From Shimia sp040370365 (GTDB taxonomy: Bacteria > Pseudomonadota > Alphaproteobacteria > Rhodobacterales > Rhodobacteraceae), in the NCBI RefSeq assembly GCF_040370365.1, contig NZ_BAABWQ010000001.1, positions 62,001 to 126,000 of the forward strand: a stretch of DNA of 64,000 bases, in the 5' to 3' direction. Position numbers and translations under genes: made by a program. Positions 7,863 to 16,114 of the stretch are shown piece by piece (the stretch's first letter is position 1; every line of letters starts with the position of its first letter). Under the pieces are notes generated by a model. It was given only the letters and a program-made list of their open reading frames with translations, did not search any database and was not told the origin of the DNA.

Positions 7863-9245
7863 CTACTTGGGACTCTCCACCCCTTTGCGCGCCGCAAACG
7901 CGCGCCATTGGGTGTCGTAGTCTATCTCGTTCAGCTTTTCATTTGGCCAAGTTGCCGGACGCCTCACATCTTCCGGAAGCTTCGTTGTGCCATCGCCAAA
8001 CACCGCGTCGATATGGATGGCAATCTGTGGTATATCCGTAAAATCAACAAACCTCACAGACGCACCTGCAAAGAAGGCGTCTGTGAGGTTTGTTGAAATA
8101 TCCAGTTTTGCGCTGTTGAGGTCAGCCCCCTGCAGTTCCGCGCCCACGAGGTAAGCCCCCCGCAGTTCCGCGCTGTTGAGGTCAGCCCCCTGCAGTTCCG
8201 CACTGATGAGGTCAGCCCCCTGCAGTTCCGCACTGATGAGGTCAGCCCCCTGCAGTTCCGCGCCCACGAGGTCAGCCCCCTGCAGTTTTGCGCCCCAGAG
8301 GTTAGCCCCCTGCAGTTCCGCACTGATGAGGTGAGCCTCCTGCAGTTCCGCACCCATGAGGTTAGCCCCCTGCAGTTTCGCGTTTGTCAGTTGGGCCTTG
8401 TCAAAACTTAGGCCTGAAAGGTCCATCGCTTGCAAATTGGCCTTGCGCAGGTCAATCGACAGGGTGGAGGTGTCTACATCGGTTATGGTGGCCAGTCGGC
8501 CCAAAACCTGCACCGCGTTTTGCATGTCCGACCGGGGGATGGTCAATTTGTGGGCCCAGTCTTTCAACGTTTCCACATCCTCGGTGTCCGGAGTCGGCTG
8601 TGCTGGAATTTCATCTGACAGTTCACGCACATACACGCTCAGCAGGCGGGAGACCCGCGCGGCCTCCTGCGGCTCTTCACGCACGAGGCCTTCAAGCCGG
8701 TCAATTGCCGCATTGCGGCGCACAATGTCATCTTCCCACAGCGTTTCCCATTTGCGCACACCCACCTTTTTCGAAATCTGTCGCTGCGCATGCAGATCCG
8801 CTGCGGCTTCGGTGATCTTTTGATTAAACAGCGATGCTTTGGCGGTGTGCGTTTGGTCTTGTGTGAGTTTGAGCCGGATCACGGTGAAGGGCAGGGCGAC
8901 CGTGGCCCCCAATGTGGCTGTCAAAGCCGCCAGTTGGATCAGCGGAAAGCGGTTGGCGGTGAAATCATCCGCAAAAAACAGTTGGTGGCCTATCATGCCA
9001 ATGGTGACGACCAATCCTGCAAACAGGCACAGGGCCAGAACCATCCATAACAGGACCAGCAGGAAAAACAGCGCTTCCGGCATGTCCTGTGCCCCCAGCG
9101 CCTTTCGCACATTCACATTCTTGGCGTCTGCATCCTCACGTGAGGTTGGCAGCACCGCGTAAATCAGGCCTGACAGCACAACAATGCCTGCAAGGGTGAC
9201 ACATAGCCAAAACACCTGTGGCTCAATCGGAAGGGTGGTGTGCAC
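7863..9245 (-). CDS. Membrane-anchored pentapeptide-repeat protein
   Basis: This 460-residue protein has two N-terminal membrane segments (about residues 10-30 and 55-110), a charged helical middle with SRLLSVYVRELSDEIP, then a run of A(D/N)LxxA pentapeptides (about 270-390) that should fold as a right-handed quadrilateral beta-helix on the cytoplasmic side. The repeats are dominated by the decapeptide AELQGADLIS, giving nearly identical 30-bp DNA units. A perfect 20-bp inverted repeat lies just beyond them in the coding sequence. Similar membrane-plus-pentapeptide proteins are common in Roseobacters; their role is unknown. A scaffold or DNA-mimic role is only inference. No operon partner is seen. 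Confidence 0.85.
   Translation of the reverse strand: MHTTLPIEPQVFWLCVTLAGIVVLSGLIYAVLPTSREDADAKNVNVRKALGAQDMPEALFFLLVLLWMVLALCLFAGLVVTIGMIGHQLFFADDFTANRFPLIQLAALTATLGATVALPFTVIRLKLTQDQTHTAKASLFNQKITEAAADLHAQRQISKKVGVRKWETLWEDDIVRRNAAIDRLEGLVREEPQEAARVSRLLSVYVRELSDEIPAQPTPDTEDVETLKDWAHKLTIPRSDMQNAVQVLGRLATITDVDTSTLSIDLRKANLQAMDLSGLSFDKAQLTNAKLQGANLMGAELQEAHLISAELQGANLWGAKLQGADLVGAELQGADLISAELQGADLISAELQGADLNSAELRGAYLVGAELQGADLNSAKLDISTNLTDAFFAGASVRFVDFTDIPQIAIHIDAVFGDGTTKLPEDVRRPATWPNEKLNEIDYDTQWRAFAARKGVESPK
8044..8096. repeat. Perfect 20-bp inverted repeat with 13-nt loop inside coding sequence
   Basis: Arms at 8044-8063 (TCAACAAACCTCACAGACGC) and 8077-8096 are exact reverse complements, separated by 13 bases. 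The element lies within the 3' part of the pentapeptide-repeat gene and encodes about residues 384-401 (around LTDAFFAGASVRFV). It does not extend beyond 20 bp on either side and has no T-run, so it is not a usual terminator. Confidence 0.9.
8101..8370. repeat. Nine tandem 30-bp units encoding pentapeptide pairs
   Basis: On the plus strand the unit begins TGCAGTTCCGC and ends GCCCCC every 30 bases from 8101 to 8370; the next 30 bases are a decayed copy. Units 8191-8220 and 8221-8250 are identical. Each unit is two pentapeptides of the minus-strand gene. The low divergence between units points to recent duplication or gene conversion and makes the number of units likely to vary between strains. 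Confidence 0.9.
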
Positions 9246-9451
9246 CTAAATACCTCTGCTCAAATGTTCAGGTCACTCTAGAGTTGCACCCGTCACAGGT
9301 CCACCCGTCCGGCGGCGTTTGCGTCTTAAATCCGTGCACAAAGGGGGGCATGTGTATTTCCCATCATCTCACCTTGCATGTGGCGCCAAGGGCTCATAGG
9401 TTCCCTGCGACTTTTACGGGGCAACCCCGCACTTACAGAGGACCTGACATC

Positions 9452-9736
9452 ATGGACCAAATTGGCCAGTTTCTGCCGCTCATTCTGATCTTTGCGATCA
9501 TGTATTTCCTGCTGATCCGCCCACAGCAGAAAAAAGTTAAAGAGCACCAAGCCATGGTTGCGGCTGTGCGTCGTGGCGACCAAGTGGTGACCCAAGGCGG
9601 TCTGATCGGCAAAATCAGCAAGGTCAAAGACGACAACGAAGTTGAGGTTGAGCTGGCCGAAGGTGTGAAAGTGCGTGTGGTGAAGTCCACCATCGCCAAC
9701 GTCACATCCAAGACCGAGCCGGCCAAAGCCGACTAA
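9452..9736 (+). CDS. yajC: Preprotein translocase accessory subunit YajC
   Basis: This 94-residue protein has one N-terminal membrane helix (FLPLILIFAIMYFLLIRPQQ) followed by the highly conserved RPQQKKVKEHQ and a small cytoplasmic domain with RGDQVVTQGGLIGKI. The start is at MDQIGQFLPL, the usual YajC opening, with GAGG upstream; an upstream in-frame extension is non-homologous. YajC associates with SecDF in the Sec holotranslocon, which fits its position 34 bases before secD. Confidence 0.96.
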   Translation: MDQIGQFLPLILIFAIMYFLLIRPQQKKVKEHQAMVAAVRRGDQVVTQGGLIGKISKVKDDNEVEVELAEGVKVRVVKSTIANVTSKTEPAKAD

Positions 9737-9770
9737 GCACCCCATAAACAAGACCAACAGGGCATCTAAC

Positions 9771-11432
9771 ATGCTGCAAATTGACCTTTGGAAACGGGTC
9801 CTGATCTGGCTCACCTGCGCGGTGGGCCTGCTTCTGGCCATGCCAAACGCGTTTTATCCGAGGGTTGAGGCCCATAATGATGCCGTTGCTGCCATTGAGG
9901 CAGGGCAAACCGGGGAGGCGCTTGAGGCACAGGTTGCAGGCTGGCCCTCAGCTTTGCCCAGCCGTCTGGTGAACCTTGGTCTTGATTTGCGCGGTGGTGC
10001 GCATCTTTTGGCAGAGGTCAAAGTGGCTGAGGTCTATGAGGCGCGCATGAAAAGCATGTGGCCCGAAGTGCGTGACCTTCTGCGGGCTGAACGGGCCACC
10101 ATTGGCACCATCCGCCTGCAACCGTCACCGCCGGAACAGTTGCGCGTGAAGATCTCCAAACCGGAGGCGGTTCAAGACGCCGCGTCCTTGGTGCGTGGTC
10201 TGTCTCGCCCTGTGACGTCCATCACCGGGGCGGGCGCAAGCGATATTGTTGTCTCCACCGATGGTGATGTGATTGTGGTGGAGCTGTCCGATGCCGAAAA
10301 GCTGGCCACCGATCAGCGCACGGTGCAGCAGGCTCTGGAGATCATCCGGCGCCGGATTGATGAGGTTGGCACACGCGAACCCACCATTCAGCGCCAAGGT
10401 GCAGACCGCATTCTCATTCAGGTGCCCGGTATCGGCTCCGCCTCAGAGCTTAAAGGGCTGATTGGCACCACAGCGCAACTGACGTTTAACCCGGTGGTGG
10501 GCCGCGCCAGCAGCGCGGATGCATCCGCCGGTGTGGGCAATGAAGTTCTGCCATCACTGGACGAAGAGGGTGTGTTCTACATCGTAGAAAGCGCCCCCGT
10601 TGTGACCGGCGAAGATTTGGTTGATGCACAACCGAGCTTTGATCAAAACAACCGCCCAGCTGTGTCTTTCCGGTTTAACGCCTCAGGCGGCCGCAAATTT
10701 GGCAATTACACAGCGGACAATATCGGCAGCCCCTTTGCGATTGTGCTGGACGGTGAAGTGATTTCTGCCCCTGTTATTCAAGCGCATATCTCAGGGGGCT
10801 CCGGCATCATCACCGGGCGGTTTTCTGTGGAAGAAAGCACCAACCTTGCGGTGCTGCTGCGCGCAGGTGCTTTGCCTGCCGGCCTTGAGTTCCTAGAGGA
10901 GCGCACCATTGGGCCAGAGTTGGGGCAAGACAGCATCGAGGCTGGGCGCATCGCCTGTATCGTGGCTTTTGTCGCAGTGCTTGTGTTCATGTTCCTCAGC
11001 TACGGCACCTTTGGTATCTTCGCCAACATCGCCCTCATCATCAACGTCGGTCTGATCTTTGGTTTGTTGTCGCTGATTGGTGCGACGCTGACGTTGCCGG
11101 GCATTGCCGGTATCGTGCTGACCATCGGTATGGCGGTGGACGCCAACGTGCTGGTGTTTGAACGCATCCGAGAAGAGCTCAAATCCGCCAAAGGCCCGGC
11201 CCGCGCAATTGAGCTTGGCTATGAGAAGGCGCTCTCTGCCATTCTGGATGCCAATATCACCACCTTCATCACCGCTGTGATCCTCTTTGCGGTAGGCTCC
11301 GGCCCGGTACGCGGCTTCGCCATCACGCTCGGCCTTGGCATAATCACCTCTGTCTTCACCGCGATCTTTGTGACCCGTGTGATGATTGTGATGTGGTTTG
11401 AACGCCGCCGACCCAAGACAATCGAGGTATAA
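9771..11432 (+). CDS. secD: Protein translocase subunit SecD
   Basis: This 553-residue inner-membrane protein uses the proton motive force, with SecF, to pull secreted chains out of SecYEG. It has an N-terminal membrane helix, a large periplasmic P1 domain carrying LGLDLRGGAHLL (about residue 66), and a C-terminal block of five helices with the conserved proton-relay motif region MAVDANVLVFERIREEL. It lies between yajC and secF, three bases before the latter, as is standard. The length matches other alphaproteobacterial SecD proteins. Confidence 0.97.
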   Translation: MLQIDLWKRVLIWLTCAVGLLLAMPNAFYPRVEAHNDAVAAIEAGQTGEALEAQVAGWPSALPSRLVNLGLDLRGGAHLLAEVKVAEVYEARMKSMWPEVRDLLRAERATIGTIRLQPSPPEQLRVKISKPEAVQDAASLVRGLSRPVTSITGAGASDIVVSTDGDVIVVELSDAEKLATDQRTVQQALEIIRRRIDEVGTREPTIQRQGADRILIQVPGIGSASELKGLIGTTAQLTFNPVVGRASSADASAGVGNEVLPSLDEEGVFYIVESAPVVTGEDLVDAQPSFDQNNRPAVSFRFNASGGRKFGNYTADNIGSPFAIVLDGEVISAPVIQAHISGGSGIITGRFSVEESTNLAVLLRAGALPAGLEFLEERTIGPELGQDSIEAGRIACIVAFVAVLVFMFLSYGTFGIFANIALIINVGLIFGLLSLIGATLTLPGIAGIVLTIGMAVDANVLVFERIREELKSAKGPARAIELGYEKALSAILDANITTFITAVILFAVGSGPVRGFAITLGLGIITSVFTAIFVTRVMIVMWFERRRPKTIEV

Positions 11433-11435
11433 GCC

Positions 11436-12404
11436 ATGCGTTTGAGACTTGTTCCCCAAGAGACCAACTGGGATTTCTTTTCCCGCCCCACGCTGTGGCT
11501 TGGTATTTCCGGTGTTCTGATGGTGGCCGCTCTGGTCAGCTTTTTCCTTCAGGGGCTGAACTTTGGCATCGACTTCCGCGGTGGGACCACCATTCGCACA
11601 CAAAGCGCTCAGGAAGTGGTGGTGTCTGACTACCGCGACGCTTTGGTGCCGCTGGAACTTGGAGATGTGACCATCACAGAGGTGTTTGACCCCACCTTTG
11701 AAGATGATCAGAACGTCACGATGATCCGCATTCAGGCGCAGGATGGCGAAGAGGCTGTCAGCTCTGAGATGATTGAACAGGTCATGGCGGCCCTGGCCAC
11801 CGTGGCACCTGACATCGATGATGTGGCCGTGGAATCCGTTGGGCCGAAAGTGTCCGGTGAGTTGATCAAGACCGCTGTGATTGCGGTGGTTTTGGCAATT
11901 GGCGCCGTGCTGGTCTACATATGGCTGCGGTTTGAGTGGCAGTTTGCCGTCGGTGCCGTTCTGGCACTGGTGCACGATGTGGTGCTGACCATTGGTGTGT
12001 TTTCTGAGCTGCAAATCCGCTTTGACCTCGCCATCATTGCCGCGCTTTTGACCATTGTGGGCTACTCGCTCAATGACACGGTGGTGGTGTTTGACCGCGT
12101 ACGGGAAAACCTGCGCAAGTTCAAAAAGATGGACCTCAAAGAGGTTATGAACCTGTCGATCAATGAAACGCTGAGCCGCACGGTTATGACCTCTGTCACG
12201 ACGTTGCTGGCGTTGGTATCATTGTTTGTGCTGGGCGGTGACGTGATCCGTGGTTTTGTCTTCGCCATGATCTGGGGTGTGATTGTCGGGACGTATTCTT
12301 CGATCTTTATCGCCTCTGCGGTGCTTCTGAAACTCGGGGTGAAACGGGATTGGTCCAAGCAGGCCAACACCGCAGGTAATCAATTTGCCGACATAGATGC
12401 CTGA
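11436..12404 (+). CDS. secF: Protein translocase subunit SecF
   Basis: This 322-residue partner of SecD has six membrane helices and one periplasmic loop domain. It shows the family motifs LNFGIDFRGGTTI after helix 1 and TIVGYSLNDTVVVFDRVREN in the membrane half. The 3' end overlaps the next gene (TSUP permease) by eight bases, so the two are in one transcript and probably translationally coupled. Confidence 0.97.
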   Translation: MRLRLVPQETNWDFFSRPTLWLGISGVLMVAALVSFFLQGLNFGIDFRGGTTIRTQSAQEVVVSDYRDALVPLELGDVTITEVFDPTFEDDQNVTMIRIQAQDGEEAVSSEMIEQVMAALATVAPDIDDVAVESVGPKVSGELIKTAVIAVVLAIGAVLVYIWLRFEWQFAVGAVLALVHDVVLTIGVFSELQIRFDLAIIAALLTIVGYSLNDTVVVFDRVRENLRKFKKMDLKEVMNLSINETLSRTVMTSVTTLLALVSLFVLGGDVIRGFVFAMIWGVIVGTYSSIFIASAVLLKLGVKRDWSKQANTAGNQFADIDA

Positions 12405-13152
12405 TCTTCTGACCCAGGCACTGGCTTTTGACGGCCTGGCCTGGGTCATCCTTGCCGCCTTTGTGGCTGGGATTGTGCGCGGCTTTTCTGGGTTCGGCAC
12501 AGCACTTATCTACCTTCCCATCGCCGCGCAGTTCATGCCGCCCATTTGGGCGATTGTGACACTGGCGTCTATGGATTTACTCGGGCCGGCGCCAAACATC
12601 CCTGCGGCGGTGCGCAATGGCCATCCCCGCGATCTGATGCGTTTGTTGTGTGGTGCGGCGGTGATGTTGCCTGTTGGATTGTGGGTCTTGGGGCGGACCG
12701 ATCCGGAAGTCTTCCGCTATGGTGTGTCTGTTTTGGCATTGGTTATGTTGGCCATTCTGCTGACCGGCGTTCGCTATCGCGGGCGGGTGACGCGGACTAT
12801 GGTGTACGGGCTTGGTGGGGCAGGCGGGTTTTTGGGAGGGGCTGTGGGCTTACCCGGGCCCCCCGTGATTCTGTTTTATATGGCCAGCCCACATGGCGCC
12901 GGTGTGATCCGCGCCAACACCATGGCCTTTCTGTTTTTCTTCGATCTGATGCTGGTGGCGCTGTTGGCTGTGCTGGGGCGGCTGGAGACACTGCCTTTTG
13001 TCGGGGGCTTGGCACTGACCGTGCCGGCAATGGCCGGCAACCTTTTGGGCGCTTGGCTCTTTCATCCACGGTATGAAAAGATATATCGAAGCGTGGCCTA
13101 CCTATTGATCGCGCTGGCGGCCCTTTCAGGGCTTCCATTTGTACACAGCTGA
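12397..13152 (+). CDS. TSUP (TauE/SafE) family permease
   Basis: This 251-residue hydrophobic protein has about eight membrane segments and the TSUP-family GFSGFGTALIYLP repeat near the N-terminus and GGFLGGAVGLPGPPVILFY in the second half. TSUP proteins export or import small sulfonates, sulfite, sulfoacetate or related organic anions. The substrate cannot be read from sequence. It overlaps secF and precedes the Mth938-like gene by ten bases. The location next to secDF is a chromosomal habit and not evidence for a role in secretion. Confidence 0.88.
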   Translation: MPDLLTQALAFDGLAWVILAAFVAGIVRGFSGFGTALIYLPIAAQFMPPIWAIVTLASMDLLGPAPNIPAAVRNGHPRDLMRLLCGAAVMLPVGLWVLGRTDPEVFRYGVSVLALVMLAILLTGVRYRGRVTRTMVYGLGGAGGFLGGAVGLPGPPVILFYMASPHGAGVIRANTMAFLFFFDLMLVALLAVLGRLETLPFVGGLALTVPAMAGNLLGAWLFHPRYEKIYRSVAYLLIALAALSGLPFVHS

Positions 13153-13162
13153 GGACCGCATC

Positions 13163-13516
13163 ATGCAAATGACTGAAGTGACCTATTCGGATGCCATTCC
13201 AATTGACAGCTATGGCCCCGGGTTCTTTCGCATTGCGGGGGAAGTGATCGAGGGCGGGGCAATTGTGCACGCCAAAGGCGCGCGCAGCTGGAACGGCTAT
13301 GAAGATGTCGATGCGGTGCTGTCGCTGAAAGACCAAGTCGACTTCATCTTGATGGGCACCGGCGCGGCCATGGCCCCTGTGGATGCGACATTTCGTGCAG
13401 CACTGGATGCGGCGGGCATTGGTGTGGAACAAATGGCGTCATCTTCAGCGTGTCGCACCTACAATGTCTTGGTCAGCGAAGGCCGTCGCGTCGCGGCGGT
13501 GATGTTGCCAGTGTAA
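13163..13516 (+). CDS. Mth938-like domain (DUF498) protein
   Basis: This 117-residue protein has the Mth938 fold seen in archaeal MTH938 and mitochondrial assembly factor NDUFAF3. It starts at MQMTEVTYSDAIPIDSYGPG and includes FRIAGEVIEGGAIVHAKGARSW and LMGTGAAMAPVDATF. In alphaproteobacteria this family is repeatedly found beside secDF. A role in complex I assembly is suggested by the eukaryotic relative but not shown here. The start was chosen over an upstream ATG because the family begins at this point. Confidence 0.85.
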   Translation: MQMTEVTYSDAIPIDSYGPGFFRIAGEVIEGGAIVHAKGARSWNGYEDVDAVLSLKDQVDFILMGTGAAMAPVDATFRAALDAAGIGVEQMASSSACRTYNVLVSEGRRVAAVMLPV

Positions 13517-13526
13517 GCAATGGGCT

Positions 13527-13599
13527 CCCGCCCAAAACACCCGCATTCAAGATGCGTGATTTTGGTTGGGCGATGCTCAGCGAAGCTGAGCCTGGCGGG
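13527..13599. repeat. Palindromic cluster (two hairpins within outer arms)
   Basis: Outer arms CCCGCC (13527-13532) and GGCGGG (13594-13599) enclose a long imperfect hairpin (GCCCAA at 13530, CGCAT/ATGCG at 13542-13556, TTGGGC at 13566) and a perfect 7-bp hairpin GCTCAGC-GAA-GCTGAGC at 13575-13591. There is no T-run, so a simple terminator is unlikely. It looks like an extragenic palindromic repeat. Confidence 0.55.
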
Positions 13600-13728
13600 C
13601 GCTGTCCTTCTGCGGTGTTTACAAACGGACCGCGCAACCCCCTTTGCAGCATTTGTGAACACAACAAAAGCGGCCAGAGCCATGCAACGGTCGATGGTTT
13701 CACGGGTGTATTTGGCATTTGAGAGCCG

Positions 13729-13783
13729 TTTTGCACCTCCGCAAAACAGTCGCGATACCGACGCGATACAGATGTGTCGTTCC
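13729..13783 (+). repeat. Dispersed 11-bp-unit intergenic element, copy 1
   Basis: A leader TTTTGCACCTC is followed by three 11-bp units: CGCAAAACAGT, CGCGATACCGA and CGCGATACAGA, then TGTGTCGTTCC. The same layout occurs at 41718-41773 and, inverted, at 52127-52175. It is on the coding strand about 70 bp upstream of ccmA. Confidence 0.8.
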
Positions 13784-13851
13784 AAGAGATTCGCTGCTGC
13801 GTCAAAAGGTTACTCTTTTGCCATTCGCGCAGATGGGATAAGTCTCAAAAC

Positions 13852-14472
13852 ATGAAATTGCATGCGCAAGATGTCAGCGTGGCCCGGGGTGGGGTGTCGG
13901 TCCTAGAAGGGCTGTCATTTGAGTTGTGCGCAGGCGAGGCTCTGGTCATTCGCGGACCAAACGGCATCGGAAAAACCACGTTATTGCGCACCCTTGCTGG
14001 GTTGCAGCCTGCCCTCAAAGGACGAGTGGACGCCCCGGAAGACAGTATTGCCTATGCGGCCCACAGCGACGGGTTGAAAACCATGTTAAGTGTCGCGGAG
14101 AACCTGCGGTTTTGGGCAGATGTGTTTGGAACATCAGACATTTCCTCAGCTCTTGAGAGCTTCGAGCTGACGGACCTGCAGCACCGGTTGGCAGGCAGCT
14201 TGTCGGCGGGTCAGAAGCGGCGGTTGGGGCTTGCGCGGCTGATGGTGACCGCGCGGCCAATCTGGATCTTAGACGAACCGACGGTGTCGCTGGACAAGGC
14301 GGCGGTTGCGCTTTTTGCGACGGCCGTCAAACGGCATTTGGCGCACGGTGGCAGCGCGATTTTGGCCACACACATCGAGTTGGGACTTGAGGCCAATGTA
14401 TTGGAGTTAAGCCCATATAAAACGGTGGCAGGGAGCGCTGTGCTCAGCGGTCAGGATGAGGCGTTTTTATGA
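13852..14472 (+). CDS. ccmA: Haem exporter ATP-binding protein CcmA
   Basis: This is the 206-residue ATPase of the CcmABCD system, which releases haem-loaded CcmE for cytochrome c maturation. Walker A GPNGIGKT is at about residues 35-42, the signature LSAGQKRRLGLARL is in the C-terminal half, and Walker B is WILDEPT. The start at MKLHAQDVSVARGG agrees with CcmA proteins; an upstream in-frame extension runs into the repeat element. It overlaps ccmB by ATGA. Confidence 0.95.
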   Translation: MKLHAQDVSVARGGVSVLEGLSFELCAGEALVIRGPNGIGKTTLLRTLAGLQPALKGRVDAPEDSIAYAAHSDGLKTMLSVAENLRFWADVFGTSDISSALESFELTDLQHRLAGSLSAGQKRRLGLARLMVTARPIWILDEPTVSLDKAAVALFATAVKRHLAHGGSAILATHIELGLEANVLELSPYKTVAGSAVLSGQDEAFL

Positions 14473-15125
14473 GAGCGCTTCTGACACGTGATTTGATCCT
14501 GGCATTCCGCGCCGGTGGCGGTTTTGGTCTCGGCATCGCTTTTTTTCTGATTGTGGTGATCTTGGTGCCATTTTCTGTAGGGCCCTCGAGTGCGCTTCTG
14601 ACCAAGATTGCGCCGGGCGTGCTTTGGCTTGGCGCGCTGTTGGCCTGCCTGTTGTCACTGGACCGTATTCTCGCGCTCGACTGGGAGGACGGCACGCTTG
14701 ATTTGATCGCCACCTCACCGTTGCCGTTGGAAGCTGTGGTATCTGTCAAAGCACTGGCACATTGGCTCACAACTGGTGTGCCCTTGGTGGTTGCCGCGCC
14801 GATTTTTGGTGTGTTTCTGAATTTGCCGCCTCAGGGATTTGTTTGGCTTGTCGTATCGTTGGTCTTGGGGACACCTGCGTTGAGTGTTATTGGGACGTTT
14901 GGCGCGGCGTTGACAGTTGGGATCAAGCGGGGGGGCTTGCTGCTTTCTCTTTTGGTTCTGCCGCTTTATGTGCCGACATTGATCTTTGGATCGGAGTTGG
15001 CTCGGCGTGGCGCAGAAGGTCAACAGGTGATGACGCCAATGCTGATGCTTGCAGGGATTAGTTTTGGCGTCATCGCGCTTTTGCCCTTTGCCAGCGCCTT
15101 GGTGTTGCGGATTAATCTGCGCTAG
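14469..15125 (+). CDS. ccmB: Haem exporter permease CcmB
   Basis: This 218-residue membrane protein has six predicted helices and the CcmB pattern LTRDLILAFRAGGGFG at the N-terminus, LLSLDRILALDWEDGTLDLI in the middle, and GIKRGGLLLSLLVLPLYVP. It partners CcmA and CcmC in the periplasmic haem-handling complex. The ATGA overlap with ccmA indicates coupled translation. Ninety bases separate it from ccmC. Confidence 0.95.
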   Translation: MRALLTRDLILAFRAGGGFGLGIAFFLIVVILVPFSVGPSSALLTKIAPGVLWLGALLACLLSLDRILALDWEDGTLDLIATSPLPLEAVVSVKALAHWLTTGVPLVVAAPIFGVFLNLPPQGFVWLVVSLVLGTPALSVIGTFGAALTVGIKRGGLLLSLLVLPLYVPTLIFGSELARRGAEGQQVMTPMLMLAGISFGVIALLPFASALVLRINLR

Positions 15126-15215
15126 CGTAGGCGCGGTTTAATCCATATCAAAGCGGCTGTGTTGCTCTCATGGAAGTGAGGTGCAAATCAGCCAATAGCA
15201 ATATAGGACGGCCTT

Positions 15216-15968
15216 ATGGGATCGATCTGGGAATATGCCAATCCGGTCAAGTTTAGCCAAACCGTGTCGCGGTTGCTGGCGCCGGTGGCCTTGGTAGCCA
15301 CATTGTGTCTGCTGGTGGGGCTGATTTGGGGGTTTTTCTTCACGCCGGATGACTATCGTCAAGGCGCGACAGTGAAGATCATCTATCTGCATGTGCCGTC
15401 TGCACTGATGGCAATCAATATTTGGTTTATGATGCTTGTCACGTCGCTTATTTGGCTGGTCCGCCGCCATCATGTGAGTGCACTGGCTGCCAAGGCAGCC
15501 GCACCGGTGGGCATTGTGATGACCATTATCGCACTTTTGACCGGTGCGATTTGGGGACAACCGATGTGGGGCACTTGGTGGGCTTGGGATCCGCGCCTGA
15601 CGTCCTTCCTGATTTTGTTCCTGTTCTATCTTGGCTACGCAGCTCTTTGGGAAGCCATTGAGGATCCGGATACCGCCGCTGATTTAACGGCAGTTCTGTG
15701 TATCGTTGGATCCGTCTTTGCGATGCTCAGCCGCTATGCAGTGAACTTCTGGAATCAGGGTTTGCACCAAGGTGCATCGGTGATGCGGGCCGGGGCCGTG
15801 ACAGGCACGGACACCGAGGAGAAAGTCTCCAACGTCTTTTTCTATCCGCTTCTTATGTGCATCATCGGCTTTGTTCTTCTGTTTGTCGCGCTTGTGCTTT
15901 TGCGCACGCGCACTGAAATTCACAAACGGCGCGCCCGCGCGCTGTTGGCACGGGAGCGGACGGCATGA
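15216..15968 (+). CDS. ccmC: Haem-handling protein CcmC
   Basis: This 250-residue member of the HHP superfamily attaches haem to CcmE. It has six membrane helices and the diagnostic tryptophan-rich WWAWDPRLTSFLILF (positions about 125-139), plus conserved histidines at IIYLHVPSA and in the loop NFWNQGLHQGAS. Its stop overlaps the start of ccmD by ATGA. All key family features are intact. Confidence 0.96.
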   Translation: MGSIWEYANPVKFSQTVSRLLAPVALVATLCLLVGLIWGFFFTPDDYRQGATVKIIYLHVPSALMAINIWFMMLVTSLIWLVRRHHVSALAAKAAAPVGIVMTIIALLTGAIWGQPMWGTWWAWDPRLTSFLILFLFYLGYAALWEAIEDPDTAADLTAVLCIVGSVFAMLSRYAVNFWNQGLHQGASVMRAGAVTGTDTEEKVSNVFFYPLLMCIIGFVLLFVALVLLRTRTEIHKRRARALLARERTA

Positions 15969-16114
15969 TGCCAGATTTGGGAAAATATGCCGAGGCGGTT
16001 CTGTCCTCTTATGTGTTTTCGATCGCCCTGATTATTGGTTTGGTATGGTGGAGTATCCACGCTGCGCGCAAAGCACGTCGCGCACTGGACGATGTTGAGG
16101 CACGTCGCAAATGA
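15965..16114 (+). CDS. ccmD: Haem exporter small protein CcmD
   Basis: This 49-residue single-helix membrane protein starts MMPDLGKYAEAVLSSYVFSI, has one membrane span (FSIALIIGLVWWSIH) and a basic C-terminal tail (AARKARRALDDVEARRK). It overlaps ccmC and ccmG by four bases each (ATGA at 15965-15968 and 16111-16114), the expected position for CcmD. CcmD stabilises CcmC-CcmE for release of haem-CcmE. Confidence 0.93.
   Translation: MMPDLGKYAEAVLSSYVFSIALIIGLVWWSIHAARKARRALDDVEARRK

Larger units (their letters stand above)
13517..13851. other. 335-bp non-coding gap with two repeat elements upstream of ccmA
   Basis: No open frame here has a protein-like composition and a plausible start. It contains a compact palindromic cluster (13527-13599) directly after the Mth938-like gene and one copy of the 11-bp-unit element (13729-13783) about 70 bases before ccmA. 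The ccmA promoter should also lie in this interval, since an operon running through from secF would have to cross both elements. Confidence 0.6.

Noticed and set aside
8054..8353. The 30-bp tandem array considered as a CRISPR array
   Set aside because: There are no spacers; the units are contiguous and encode pentapeptides in one frame.
10893..12014. A 373-codon open frame on the minus strand opposite secD/secF
   Set aside because: Composition is rich in His, Gln and Asp, as expected for the complement of membrane-protein codons; no RBS or domain.
13459..13805. Minus- and plus-strand open frames of about 110 codons before ccmA
   Set aside because: They overlap the Mth938-like gene or the repeat elements, lack an RBS and show no protein-like pattern.
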